64,000 nucleotides of DNA from Streptomyces spinosisporus. Lineage in GTDB: Bacteria; Actinomycetota; Actinomycetes; Streptomycetales; Streptomycetaceae. Positions 53,391 through 62,041 of this stretch are shown here, piece after piece. Each line of letters opens with the position of its first letter. Within the stretch, counting starts at the first letter, position 1. The stretch spans positions 248,001 through 312,000 of the forward strand of contig NZ_JALDAX010000004.1 in assembly GCF_022698145.1 (NCBI RefSeq), read 5' to 3'. Under the pieces are notes generated by a model that saw only the letters and a list, made by a program, of their open reading frames with translations, was not told where the DNA came from and ran no database searches. Position numbers and translations under genes: made by a program.

Positions 53391-56051
53391 TCATTCCGCC
53401 CGGCGTCGCTCGTAGCGTGCCCTGGCCGCCAGGAGGCCGGCGGCGTAGAGGACGAGAACGGCGGCGAGCAGCAGGTAGTACACGATCGGCAGCGCGGTGA
53501 GGCCGAGCATGGGCCCGAGTGGCGAGGGCGGCAGCAGCACTCCGACGGCGGCCAGCGTCGCCGCGGCCCAGGTGACGGGACCCGGCATGCGCCCCTCTGC
53601 ACCGCGCCGTGCCGCGCGCATGAGCAGCATCACCAGGGCCTGGGTGAGCAGGTTCTCGGTGAACCAGCCGGAATGGAACACCGCCTCGTCGTCCCCGGTC
53701 CCCGGCCCGTGCAGGGCGAGGGCCAGGACACCGAACGTCGCCAGGTCGGCGACGGCGTTGAGAACACCGAACCCGGTGATGAATCGCAGAAGGTCGCGTG
53801 GACGCAGCACGGTCGGCCGACGCAGCACCGACGGGTGCGGGTGATCGTGGGCGAAGGCCAGCTGTGCGGCGTCGAAGCACAGGTTCTGGACCAGGACCTG
53901 TGCCGGCAGCATCGGCAGGAACGGCAGGAGCAGGCCCGCGGAGAGCATCGCGATCACGTTGCCGAGATTCGAGGACAACGTGATGCGCAGGTACGTGGCG
54001 ATGTTGCCGCCCGCATGCCGGCCCGCGGTGATGGCGTGGGCGATGGCAGTGAGGTCCTTCTCGGCGAGCACCAGATCCGCGCCCTCGCGGGCGACGTCGG
54101 CGGCTTCGCGAGGGGCGATACCGACGTCCGCCGTGCGCAGGGCGGGCAGGTCGTTGACGCCGTCGCCGAGAAAGCCGACGGCGTGCCCGGAGGTCCGCAG
54201 TGCGTGAGTGATCCGGGCCTTGTCGTCGGGCGCGCAGCGGGCGAAGACCGTCGTACGGCGGGCGAGACAGGCGAGTTCGGCGTCGCCGAGGCCGCCGATC
54301 CGGTCGGCGGTGAGCACGGCGTCCGCGGCGAGGGGAAGGCCGAGGTCGCGGCAGACGCGGGCGGCGGTTCCCGGATGGTCGCCGGTGAGGATCTTGACCG
54401 TGACCCCCTGGTCGGTGAGGACCTTCAGCGCGTCGGCGGCGGTGGGAGCGAGCGCATCCCTGAGGGTGATCAGCCCGCGGAAAGCGAGGTCGCGTTCGTC
54501 CGCGGGGGTGTAGTCGCGGGCACGTGCCGGGCGTTCGGCGGTGGCGACCGCCAGGACACGCAGGCCGCCGTCCGCCTGCTGGGCGGCGAGGCCACGCAGC
54601 CGCTCCCGCTCCTCTTCCGCGAGGGTGCAGCAGCCGAGGACGGCCTCCACATCCCCCTTGACGACCAGGGTATGCCGGCCGAACCGGCCCGGAGTGCGGA
54701 TGACGGCGGTGGCGATCCTGCGCACCGAGTCGAAGGGGATGGCCGCCATCCCTTCGTACGCCATGAGTTCGTCCTCGCCGGCCGCGTCCAGGATCGTTTC
54801 GTCGAGGGCGTCGGGAGTGGGCAGGTCGGCGAGTTGCAGGGTCCACCAGGCATTGACGGCGGCCCAGTGCAGGACGTCCGGGTCGTCCCGCCCGTCCGGT
54901 CCGAGGGCCCGGTCGAGGACCGGCCGGTCCTGGGTGAGCGTGCCGGTCTTGTCCAGGCACAGCACATCCACGGCCCCGACGTCGTGCAGCGCGGGCAGGC
55001 GTTTGACGATCACCCCGTGGGAGCGGGCCAGCAGCGCTGCACCGCGCGCCAGGCACATGGTGACGAGGACCGGCAGCATCTCCGGCGTCAGCCCGACCGC
55101 CACCGCGACCGCGAACGGCAGCGTCTCCAGGCCGCGGTCGCGCAGCGCCGCGTTCGCCATCAGCACCAGCGGCGGGGTGAGCAGCATGAACCGGATCAGG
55201 ATCCACGAGATGCCGTGCACGGACCGGTCGAAGGCGCTCGCGTCCTGCCGCCCGGACGGACGGCCGTGCGCGTCGGCGAACCGGGTGTGTGCGCCGGTCG
55301 CGGTGACGACTGCGGTGGCGCTGCCGGAGGCGACGCTGCTGCCCTGGAAGCACAGCTGGGGCTGGCCGAAGGGCCCGCGGTCAGGCTCGGAAGGGATGTC
55401 GTCCGCGTGCTTCGCCACGGGCGCCGACTCTCCCGTCAGCGCGGCCTGGTGCACTGTCAGACCGCTTGACCGCAGCAGTCGTACATCCGCCGGAACCAGG
55501 TCACCCGGCCCGAGCCGGATCACATCGCCGGGGACCAGGTCGTACACCGGAATCTCGCGGGCCGCCGACGCCACGTCCATGTCGTGGTCATCGGTTCGCC
55601 GCAGCACGGTTGCGGTGGTGGCGACCAGCTCACGCAGCGCCGCCGTGGACCCGTTGGCCCGGTACTCGCCCGTCGCCCGCAGCACACAGCTCACCACGAC
55701 CAGCAGGAGGATCACCGAGGCGGTGCCCCAGGCGAAGACGGCCGCGGACACCAGCCCGAGGCTTCCCAGCACCGCCGTGAACGGGTCGCGCAGACTGCGG
55801 ACGAACAGCCGCAGCCACGAGGTTTCGCTCCGTTCCGGAAGCGTGTTCTGACCCCACCTGGCCAGGCGCTCCTCGGCCTGCGCCTCCGTCAGACCCCGCG
55901 GACCACTGTCGAGGCGGCGCAGCACTTCCAGCACGGTCGGCGCGGCAGGGACCGAAGAGGATCCCTCACTCCCAAGTGCCGAGACTGCCGATACGGCCCC
56001 GGGAGCAGGGAGTTCGGCGTCCTGCCCCGAGGCTGCGGTGGTCTCAGCCAC
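53391..56051 (-). CDS. Magnesium-translocating P-type ATPase (MgtA type)
   Basis: This 886-residue P-type ATPase has ALTGESAPV (actuator), DKTGTLTQD (phosphorylation), and GDGVNDLPAL (hinge), plus ten membrane helices. The pattern fits the P3B/MgtA subfamily importing Mg2+: AVAVAVGLTPEMLPVLVTMC and KRLPALHDVGAVDVLCLDKT. It starts at GTG 56051, overlapping the ArsR gene by 8 bp, so both are one operon and ArsR should respond to metal level. Confidence 0.92.
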   Translation of the reverse strand: MAETTAASGQDAELPAPGAVSAVSALGSEGSSSVPAAPTVLEVLRRLDSGPRGLTEAQAEERLARWGQNTLPERSETSWLRLFVRSLRDPFTAVLGSLGLVSAAVFAWGTASVILLLVVVSCVLRATGEYRANGSTAALRELVATTATVLRRTDDHDMDVASAAREIPVYDLVPGDVIRLGPGDLVPADVRLLRSSGLTVHQAALTGESAPVAKHADDIPSEPDRGPFGQPQLCFQGSSVASGSATAVVTATGAHTRFADAHGRPSGRQDASAFDRSVHGISWILIRFMLLTPPLVLMANAALRDRGLETLPFAVAVAVGLTPEMLPVLVTMCLARGAALLARSHGVIVKRLPALHDVGAVDVLCLDKTGTLTQDRPVLDRALGPDGRDDPDVLHWAAVNAWWTLQLADLPTPDALDETILDAAGEDELMAYEGMAAIPFDSVRRIATAVIRTPGRFGRHTLVVKGDVEAVLGCCTLAEEERERLRGLAAQQADGGLRVLAVATAERPARARDYTPADERDLAFRGLITLRDALAPTAADALKVLTDQGVTVKILTGDHPGTAARVCRDLGLPLAADAVLTADRIGGLGDAELACLARRTTVFARCAPDDKARITHALRTSGHAVGFLGDGVNDLPALRTADVGIAPREAADVAREGADLVLAEKDLTAIAHAITAGRHAGGNIATYLRITLSSNLGNVIAMLSAGLLLPFLPMLPAQVLVQNLCFDAAQLAFAHDHPHPSVLRRPTVLRPRDLLRFITGFGVLNAVADLATFGVLALALHGPGTGDDEAVFHSGWFTENLLTQALVMLLMRAARRGAEGRMPGPVTWAAATLAAVGVLLPPSPLGPMLGLTALPIVYYLLLAAVLVLYAAGLLAARARYERRRAE

Positions 56052-56430
56052 CGGTCCCGTGCAGTCGGCGTACCGTCGCGGCGGCCGGCTGCAGGCGGGC
56101 CGTCAGCTGTCCGACCATCACGCGCACCACGGTCACGACGTCGGGGTCGTCGACGTAGTAGACCTGGCGGCGGCCCTCACGACGGGAGCGGACGAGCCCG
56201 GCGAGCTTCAGCTTCGCCAGGTGCTGGCTTACCGCGGGAAGCGCGCCGCCGACGCGGTCGGCGAGATGAGTGACGTCGATCTCGCCCTGGGACAGGGCCC
56301 ACATGATGTGCAGCCGGGCGGGCGACGCGAGCAGCCCGAACGCGGCAGCCGCCTCCGTCAGAAGCTCGGCGGACGGGTCCTCGAAGCCACCGCCGATCTT
56401 CGCCACAGCCTTCTCCCGTCCCGCCGTCAT
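56044..56430 (-). CDS. ArsR/SmtB-family regulator
   Basis: This 128-residue protein has an ArsR winged helix: FGLLASPARLHIMWALSQGE, HLADRVGGALPAVSQHLAKL and AGLVRSRREGRRQVYYVDDP. In the recognition helix region the metal-site Cys of classic ArsR is absent; residues such as D and H in DVTHLAD may bind metal. It precedes and overlaps the MgtA-type ATPase gene, its likely target. Its own promoter region shows no TTGCGCAA box. Confidence 0.92.
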   Translation of the reverse strand: MTAGREKAVAKIGGGFEDPSAELLTEAAAAFGLLASPARLHIMWALSQGEIDVTHLADRVGGALPAVSQHLAKLKLAGLVRSRREGRRQVYYVDDPDVVTVVRVMVGQLTARLQPAAATVRRLHGTGG

Positions 56431-56498
56431 CACAGTCGCCGCACAAGCGCCCACCCAGTGTAGGGGCGGCGGGCACGGCCCTTGACCGATGAGTCCTC

Positions 56499-57590
56499 TC
56501 AGTCCTCGTAGTAGTTGTTCACCACGACTTCCGGTTCGTCGTCGTCGAACGCCTCGTTCAGCAGCGCGCCGCCGACCAGACCGGCCGCACCGGCGCCGAT
56601 CAGCGCGCCGGCGCCGAAGCGGCGCCCGCCGTCCTGCTGCTGGTGGTGGTCGTGGTGGTCGCCGTACGGCTGCCCGTAGCCGCCCTGTTGCGGATAGCCC
56701 TGCGGCGCGGGCTGCGGATACCCCTGCTGGGGCGGCGTGTAGAACGGCGGAGGTGTGGTCTGCACTCGCTGTGCGCAGCCTCCGCACGCTTGGATCGACC
56801 GGGAGACACCCCACTGCGGGGACCAGTTCACCGTCGTCGTGCCAGGACCGTGGTTGGGGTCGAAGAAGCACGTCATGGAGGGGCTCCCTGTGGGTTGCGG
56901 CGGTGCAGTGAAGGTCGGAGCAGGGGAGGACACGACGGTCGGTGTCGGCGCGGCGGGCGCGGGCGGCGGGTACGTACTCGTGCTGACAAGCGGCGAAACA
57001 GCGGGGGCCGGGCTCGGCGCCTCCTCGCGCAGGACGCTAACGCCGTAGTCGGTGGCGATGCCCGCGAGCCCGGAGGCGTAGCCCTGGCCGATCGCGCGGA
57101 ACTTCCATTCCGCGCCGTGTCGGTACAACTCGCCGAAGACCAGCGCGGTCTCGCTCGTCATGCCGCCGACGGCTAGGTCGTAGCGGGCCAGTTCGCTCCC
57201 GCTGTCCTGGTCGAGTACGCGGATGTGGGCGCGGTGCACCTGCCCGAAGGACTGTCCGCGGGCCGCGCCCTCGTGGAGGGAGACCGGGAAGGCGATCTTC
57301 GCGATGTGCGCCGGGACCCGGGCGAGGTCGATGTGGATCTGCTGATTGTCGCCTCCCACGGGGGCGCCGCTACCGGTGTGGCGGACCGAACCGTCCGGGC
57401 TGCTCAGGTTGTTGAAGAAGACGAAGTGCTCGTCGGACGGCACCCTGCCCGATTCGGCACACAGCAGGGCGCTGGCGTCCAGTTCGTAGCCTGCGTTTGC
57501 CTCCCAGCCCAGTCCGATCGTCACCGCAGTCAAGCCTGGGGCCTGCTTGCTCAGCGACACGTTGCCGCCCTTGGCCAGGGACACTGCCAC
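56499..57590 (-). CDS. TerD fused to Cys/Pro-rich and glycine-zipper C-terminus
   Basis: This 363-residue protein has a TerD domain (residues 1-185: [51 protein letters not shown]), then a Pro/Thr/Ala linker, a Cys-containing segment (TCFFDPN ... CGGCAQR), a Gln/Tyr/Pro/Gly-rich stretch with GYPQ repeats, a His patch (DHHDHHQQQ) and a glycine-rich hydrophobic segment (GAGALIGAGAAGLVGGALLN) that could enter a membrane. It lacks the long [13 protein letters not shown] loop of the other TerDs. GTG 57590 has GGAGGA upstream. A TTGCGCAA box lies 20 bp before it. Confidence 0.9.
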   Translation of the reverse strand: MAVSLAKGGNVSLSKQAPGLTAVTIGLGWEANAGYELDASALLCAESGRVPSDEHFVFFNNLSSPDGSVRHTGSGAPVGGDNQQIHIDLARVPAHIAKIAFPVSLHEGAARGQSFGQVHRAHIRVLDQDSGSELARYDLAVGGMTSETALVFGELYRHGAEWKFRAIGQGYASGLAGIATDYGVSVLREEAPSPAPAVSPLVSTSTYPPPAPAAPTPTVVSSPAPTFTAPPQPTGSPSMTCFFDPNHGPGTTTVNWSPQWGVSRSIQACGGCAQRVQTTPPPFYTPPQQGYPQPAPQGYPQQGGYGQPYGDHHDHHQQQDGGRRFGAGALIGAGAAGLVGGALLNEAFDDDEPEVVVNNYYED

Positions 57591-57610
57591 GTCCTCCTCC
57601 ATTTCGTGAC

Positions 57611-57618
57611 TTGCGCAA
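57611..57618. promoter_or_regulatory. TTGCGCAA box F
   Basis: Perfect TTGCGCAA 20 bp upstream of the GTG of the TerD-fusion gene, so bound protein would block transcription or the start region. Confidence 0.7.
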
Positions 57619-57702
57619 TATCTTAATCAAGTGACAGTACGTCAACGGCCAGGTCGCAGCTGCCTGTGAGCCCTCGTCACAGCGTTCAGGTCACCCGTAG
57701 GC

Positions 57703-57710
57703 TTGCGCAA
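57703..57710. promoter_or_regulatory. TTGCGCAA box G
   Basis: Perfect TTGCGCAA 33 bp upstream of the GlsB/YeaQ gene; box F is 85 bp away on the other side of the same divergent gap. Confidence 0.7.
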
Positions 57711-57742
57711 ACGAGCAATCCTTACTCCTGGAGGACAACACC

Positions 57743-58009
57743 GTGGGCATCATCAGCTGGATCATCCTCGGCCTGCTCGCCGGAGCGATCGCCAAGATCC
57801 TGCTGCCCGGCCGCGACCCCGGGGGCCTGATCGGCACCACCCTCATCGGCATCGCGGGCGCCTTCGTCGGCGGCTGGCTCTCCGCGCGCTTCCTCGACCG
57901 CCCGGTGGAGAAGCAGTTCTTCGACCTCTACACCTGGGGCGCGGCGATCGGCGGCTCACTGGTCCTGCTCATCGGTTACCGGCTGCTGTTCGGCAACTCG
58001 CGCGACTGA
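57743..58009 (+). CDS. GlsB/YeaQ/YmgE family stress-response membrane protein
   Basis: This 88-residue protein has three hydrophobic helices and the family pattern: ISWIILGLLAGAIAKILLPG, GLIGTTLIGIAGAFVGGWLS, and IGGSLVLLIGYRLLF. Members are general stress membrane proteins of unknown mechanism. GTG 57743 has GGAGGA 8 bp upstream. It is divergent from the TerD fusion and shares a gap that holds two TTGCGCAA boxes. Confidence 0.93.
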   Translation: MGIISWIILGLLAGAIAKILLPGRDPGGLIGTTLIGIAGAFVGGWLSARFLDRPVEKQFFDLYTWGAAIGGSLVLLIGYRLLFGNSRD

Positions 58010-58030
58010 CCCCCGTGTCGGCCGCCCAGG

Positions 58031-58615
58031 TCACAGGTGACCGGCGATGGCGGGCAGCAGGTCCTGGAAGGTGCGGCCGGCGGCGGGCTCGCCGATGGCC
58101 GTCAACTGCCAGCCGCCGCCCGCCCGGTGGAACTTGGCCATGATCTGGGCGGTGTGGGCGCCGCCGCCGCTGAGGGTGTATCGGGCGAGTTCCTGACCGG
58201 TGATCTCGTCGACCAGGCGGCAGAAGGCGTTCTGCACCTGGGCGAAGGTCTGCCCGGTGAACGAGTTGACCGTGAAGACGATCTGGTCGACATGGGCGGG
58301 CACACGACCGAGGTCGACGAGGATGACCTCGTCATCACCGCCGACGCCGGCGCCTCCGGTGAGGTTGTCCCCGAGGTGCCGTACGGAGCCGTCGTCACTG
58401 GTCAGGTGCTGGAAGAAAGCGACGTCGGCCAGCTGCCCGGCGGAGAAGAGCAGCGCCGAGGCGTCCAGGTCGATGTCGCGGGGGCCGGTCAGTTTGGCCA
58501 GGAAGCCCTTGGCGGGCGCGGCCTGCCAGCCGAGTCCCATGCGTACGGAACTCAGGGCGCTGCCGTCGGACTTGCTCAGGCTGATCTGCTGGCCCTTGCT
58601 CAGATTGACCGACAC
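58031..58615 (-). CDS. TerD family protein (TerZ/TerX-like)
   Basis: This 194-residue TerD-fold protein differs from the closely related TerD copies: MSVNLSKGQQISLSKSDGSA, a longer loop (AAPAKGFLAKLTGPRDIDLD), and DLGRVPAHVDQIVFTVNSFT GQTFAQVQNAF. The calcium loop is GDNLTGGAGVGGDDE. It thus belongs to the more distant TerX/TerZ side of the family. GTG 58615 is used. Confidence 0.92.
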   Translation of the reverse strand: MSVNLSKGQQISLSKSDGSALSSVRMGLGWQAAPAKGFLAKLTGPRDIDLDASALLFSAGQLADVAFFQHLTSDDGSVRHLGDNLTGGAGVGGDDEVILVDLGRVPAHVDQIVFTVNSFTGQTFAQVQNAFCRLVDEITGQELARYTLSGGGAHTAQIMAKFHRAGGGWQLTAIGEPAAGRTFQDLLPAIAGHL

Positions 58616-58660
58616 GGGGCATCTCGCTTTCTGTCGCTGGATTGTCCAGGGGGAGGAGAG

Positions 58661-59248
58661 CTACGGGGTGAGGGCTTCGGGCAGGTGGCGGCGCAGGTAG
58701 GGCCGTATGCCCCGCTCCAGGAGGGCTTGCTGCCAGTGCTCACGGGCCTGGTTCAGGGAAGTCCCGGTGCGCTGGTTCAGGGCAGTGCGCAGCAGAGCCC
58801 AGAGGCTGAAGCCGGCGGTGACCACCGCGACGAGGGCGAGCAGCCATCCCGCCTTCACCACTGACGAAGCCGGCCTCGTGGCCGTGTCGGCGAGACGAAG
58901 CGCGTACCCGGTGAGCAGGAGAATGACCGCCGCCGCAGCCGACACAAGAGGCACGAGTACCGCCAGGGCAGCCCACAGGGTGTTGCCGGCCGCGGGAATC
59001 CTCCTGCTCGCTGCCGCTTCCGGGTTCGTTGCGGCATCCCGGGCAGCGAGAAAGGCGAGGTATTCGTCACCGGCCGCGGCCGCTATCGCCTCTGCATCCC
59101 CCAAGGCCCGATCACGCAGACGCACGGTGGCTCTTCCGGTGGGATCGTCGCGGAGCGCCGAGCGGATGTCGTCTGCTCCGAGCGCCAGGCTCAACGCCCG
59201 CTCAAAGTCCGCTCGGTCCTCCGGGCGGAGGTCGGGCGCGCTGGTCAC
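58661..59248 (-). CDS. Membrane protein with conserved C-terminal AR-x2-W motif (paralogue 1)
   Basis: This 195-residue protein has an acidic helical N-terminus (ERALSLALGADDIRSALRDD), two membrane segments (LWAALAVLVPLVSAAAAVIL, VVKAGWLLALVAVVTAGFSL) and a C-terminal motif AREHWQQALLERGIRPYLRR. The same motif appears in the 62042 protein (ARKAWELALMERGMVPFL), so they are paralogues. It lies 19 bp after the terD gene at 59268 and so is probably co-transcribed with it. Function unknown. Confidence 0.75.
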   Translation of the reverse strand: MTSAPDLRPEDRADFERALSLALGADDIRSALRDDPTGRATVRLRDRALGDAEAIAAAAGDEYLAFLAARDAATNPEAAASRRIPAAGNTLWAALAVLVPLVSAAAAVILLLTGYALRLADTATRPASSVVKAGWLLALVAVVTAGFSLWALLRTALNQRTGTSLNQAREHWQQALLERGIRPYLRRHLPEALTP

Positions 59249-59267
59249 GGGTACGGCGGACGCGCCG

Positions 59268-59846
59268 TCAGACGTTGACGCCGAAGTCGGCGGCGATGCC
59301 GGCCAGCCCGGAGGCGTAACCCTGGCCGACGGCACGGAACTTCCACTCGGCACCACTGCGGTACAGCTCACCGAATACCATCGCGGTCTCGGTCGACGCG
59401 TCCTCCGACAGGTCGTAGCGGGCGAGCTCGGTGCCGCCGGCCTGGTTGACGACGCGGATGAAGGAGGCGTTGCGGACCTGCCCGAAGCTCTGCCCGCGCG
59501 CCTCCGCGTCATGAATCGACACCGGGAACACGATCCGGTCGACCTCGGTGGGCACGGCGGCGAGGTTCACCTTGACGCTCTCGTCGTCACCCTCGCCCTC
59601 ACCGGTGAGGTTGTCGCCGGTGTGCTCGACCGAACCGTCCGGGCTGGTGAGGTTGTTGTAGAAGACGAAGTGCCGGTCGGAGACGACCTTGCCCGACGCG
59701 TTCAGCAACAGCGCGGAGGCGTCCAGGTCGAAGTCGGCCCCGGTGGTGCTCCGCACGTCCCAGCCCAGACCGACCACGACGGCGCTCAGGCCCGGTGCCT
59801 CCTTGCTCAGCGAGACGTTGCCGCCCTTGGCCAGGGAAACACCCAT
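59268..59846 (-). CDS. TerD family stress protein 2
   Basis: This 192-residue protein is nearly identical in pattern to the TerD at 47709: [44 protein letters not shown] and [21 protein letters not shown] one-residue insertion gives NASFIRVV. It starts at ATG 59846 and has a BlaI-type box 59 bp upstream, in the gap to the divergent blaI gene. It should be repressed by BlaI. Confidence 0.95.
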   Translation of the reverse strand: MGVSLAKGGNVSLSKEAPGLSAVVVGLGWDVRSTTGADFDLDASALLLNASGKVVSDRHFVFYNNLTSPDGSVEHTGDNLTGEGEGDDESVKVNLAAVPTEVDRIVFPVSIHDAEARGQSFGQVRNASFIRVVNQAGGTELARYDLSEDASTETAMVFGELYRSGAEWKFRAVGQGYASGLAGIAADFGVNV

Positions 59847-59904
59847 GCTTCATCCCTCCACGCAATGCTGTCGGTCGGGGCCGTGCCGCGGACCCGATCT
59901 AGAA

Positions 59905-59920
59905 TCTACATCACTGTAGA
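59905..59920. promoter_or_regulatory. BlaI-like operator box 2
   Basis: TCTACATCACTGTAGA lies between terD (59846) and blaI (60072). It differs by one base from box 1 at 42793. It can explain repression of terD and of the blaI operon. Confidence 0.75.
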
Positions 59921-60071
59921 AATATTCGTGGAGGCGACGCGGGCGGGCAGTACCAAATGCGCCATGCGCCACCCCCGTGAGGTTGTGCACCTAGGGAGCC
60001 GTTGAAGCCCGCTCTATACGATGTGACGCTCCCGGGCACGAGCAGCCAAGTGGGTAAGGGAGGAGACCAGG

Positions 60072-60455
60072 GTGGCAAAGCCGGACTCGCATCGTCAGCG
60101 AAGGGCGCACGGAGCGTTGGAGACGCAGGTGCTCGCGGCGCTGAACGAGGCCGACGGCCCGGTGACCGCCGGGTGGGTGCAGGAGCACCTGGCCGCCGAT
60201 CTGGCGTACACGACCGTAATGACGGTGCTGGCCCGTCTGTTGGCGAAGAATGCCGTCACGCGCAGACGGGAAGGCCGGTCGTTCGCCTGGATGCCCGCCG
60301 CGGACGAGGCGGGGCTGGCCGCATGGAAGATGCACCGGGTGCTGAACAGCGAGCAGGACCGCAGGGCGGTACTGGCCAGCTTCGTCACCGCACTGCCGGA
60401 GGGCGACGAGCAGCTGCTGCGCGAGCTGCTGGACCAGGCCGGCGACAAAGACTGA
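60072..60455 (+). CDS. BlaI/MecI/CopY-family repressor
   Basis: This 127-residue protein has a BlaI winged helix (ALETQVLAALNEADGPVTAG, AYTTVMTVLARLLAKNAVTR, REGRSFAWMPAADEA) and a helical dimerisation C-terminus. BlaI repressors bind TACA/TGTA dyads and are cleaved when a BlaR1-type membrane protease senses a signal. GTG 60072 has GGGAGGAGA upstream. The M56 protease gene follows after 42 bp. Confidence 0.94.
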   Translation: MAKPDSHRQRRAHGALETQVLAALNEADGPVTAGWVQEHLAADLAYTTVMTVLARLLAKNAVTRRREGRSFAWMPAADEAGLAAWKMHRVLNSEQDRRAVLASFVTALPEGDEQLLRELLDQAGDKD

Positions 60456-60497
60456 GGACGGACGAGGACCGAGGATCGAGGACAAGGGCTGACAGCG

Positions 60498-61427
60498 ATG
60501 GGCGTCTTCGTCTTTCTGCCACTGGTACTGCCGTTGACGGCCTGGCCGATAGCGCGCCTGGCCACACAGCGCCTGCACCCCCGCACCGCCACGCTGCTGC
60601 TGACCGGCGTCTCCTGCGTCATGGCCCTGTGCAGCACGGTGTGCCTGGCCCTGCTGATGGTGGTCGGCACCGCTCAACTGCCCGGCAATCCGCTGCCCGA
60701 CGGCTGGTCGGACCCCGAAGTGCGCGAGAGCGTGCCCCACGACGAGATCGCCGGGAAGGCCGCGATCCCCGCACTGATCACGGTCGTCACCAGCTGCGGC
60801 CGGGCGCTTCTTCATCACTTCCGTTTCCGGTGGCGCGCCCACCAGGCGCTGGCGGACCTGCCGTCCACCCAGGTGGCCGTGCTCCCGGACCCACAGCCCT
60901 ACGCCTATGCCCTGCCCGGCGGTCCACGCGACCGGATCGTGGTGTCCACCGCGATGATCGACTGCCTCGGCTCACGGGAACGCCGCGCCCTGTTCGCCCA
61001 CGAGCGCACGCATCTCGCCGCCGGCCACCATCGCCACCTGCTGCTCGTCCAACTGGCCGCGTGCGCCAACCCGTTCCTACGACCGCTGCGCACGGCTGTG
61101 GGCTACACGGCGGAGCGGTGGGCGGACGAAGAGGCCGCTCAGGCCGTCGGCAGCCGCAAGACGGTGGCCCGCGCCATCGGCAAGGCAGCCCTCGTCTCGC
61201 GCGGAACCCCTGTGCCCACGCTCGCCTCTCTCGCCGCGCCGGGCCCGTTGCCGCGACGGATCGCGGCTCTGCTCGGGCCGCCCGCCGTACGTACCTGGCC
61301 ACCGGTCTTCACGGCGGCCGGCCTGGCCTTGTGGACCGCCGCCAGCGGAGCGCTTCTGTCGGCGACGCTCTCGGCCAACTCGGCCTTCACCCTGCTGCTC
61401 CTGCTGCACGCGGCCACACCGCTCTGA
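60498..61427 (+). CDS. M56-family membrane metallopeptidase (BlaR1-like, no sensor domain)
   Basis: This 309-residue protein has four membrane segments and a zinc protease motif HERTH at residues 168-172 (RRALFAHERTHLAAGHH). This is the protease core of BlaR1/MecR1, but the penicillin-binding sensor domain is missing. It should respond to an unknown signal at the membrane and inactivate the BlaI-type repressor encoded just upstream. Confidence 0.92.
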   Translation: MGVFVFLPLVLPLTAWPIARLATQRLHPRTATLLLTGVSCVMALCSTVCLALLMVVGTAQLPGNPLPDGWSDPEVRESVPHDEIAGKAAIPALITVVTSCGRALLHHFRFRWRAHQALADLPSTQVAVLPDPQPYAYALPGGPRDRIVVSTAMIDCLGSRERRALFAHERTHLAAGHHRHLLLVQLAACANPFLRPLRTAVGYTAERWADEEAAQAVGSRKTVARAIGKAALVSRGTPVPTLASLAAPGPLPRRIAALLGPPAVRTWPPVFTAAGLALWTAASGALLSATLSANSAFTLLLLLHAATPL

Positions 61428-61502
61428 CCCCGAACACTGGGCCGGCGCCGACAAGTTGTCGCTCCTGTCGACCCCGGCGACGCACCACGGCAAACAGTTC
61501 GG

Positions 61503-61958
61503 TCACAGGTCGAACTCGTGCGGCGGCAACTCCAGCGCGAAGCAGGCATCCCGCACCACGGCGCGCTCCGTGGCGTCGAAGTCACCGTCGGCACCGCCGA
61601 TCACGATGCCGATCTGGATCACGGCACGCGCCTCGGCCGGCTTCTTCTTCGCCTTGGCGATCTCCTGCAGCACACCCACCTTGCCGAAGTCGAAGTCGGC
61701 GGTCAGCTTGTTGAGGTTGTCGTCGAAGCGGCGCTGGAGGTCGTCGGCGGGGAAGTTCTGCAGCACCTCGTTGCTGAAGATCAGTTGCGCGACGCGCTGA
61801 CGCTCGGACGGGTCGATCTTCCCGTCGGCAGCGGCTACCAGGGCGCACATCGCCATGCTCGCGTCCCGGAACGCCCCACTCTTCAGATCGTTCTTCTTCG
61901 CCACCAGCTGCGTCTGCATCTGCGACGCCGAGTCCTTGATGCGGTCCCACAGGGCCAT
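61503..61958 (-). CDS. terB: TerB family tellurite-resistance protein
   Basis: This 151-residue protein has the TerB helical fold: ASMAMCALVAAADGKIDPSE, VIQIGIVIGGADGDFDATER with the acidic metal-binding loops DGKIDPSER and DGDFDATER, and ACFALELPPHEFDL at the end. TerB acts with TerD and TerC at the membrane. ATG 61958 is used. A BlaI-type box lies 27 bp upstream, so it probably shares control with terD and blaI. Confidence 0.93.
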   Translation of the reverse strand: MALWDRIKDSASQMQTQLVAKKNDLKSGAFRDASMAMCALVAAADGKIDPSERQRVAQLIFSNEVLQNFPADDLQRRFDDNLNKLTADFDFGKVGVLQEIAKAKKKPAEARAVIQIGIVIGGADGDFDATERAVVRDACFALELPPHEFDL

Positions 61959-61984
61959 GTCCACTCCCCATACTCCAGCAGACT

Positions 61985-62000
61985 TCTACATTCATGTAGA
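61985..62000. promoter_or_regulatory. BlaI-like operator box 3
   Basis: TCTACATTCATGTAGA, extended to the perfect-arm palindrome TTCTACA-N4-TGTAGAA, lies 27 bp upstream of terB. Same TCTACA-N4-TGTAGA frame as the boxes at 42793 and 59905. Confidence 0.75.
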
Positions 62001-62041
62001 AGATAGCAGGGCGAGCACATCCGCCTCACCCATCCACAGGA

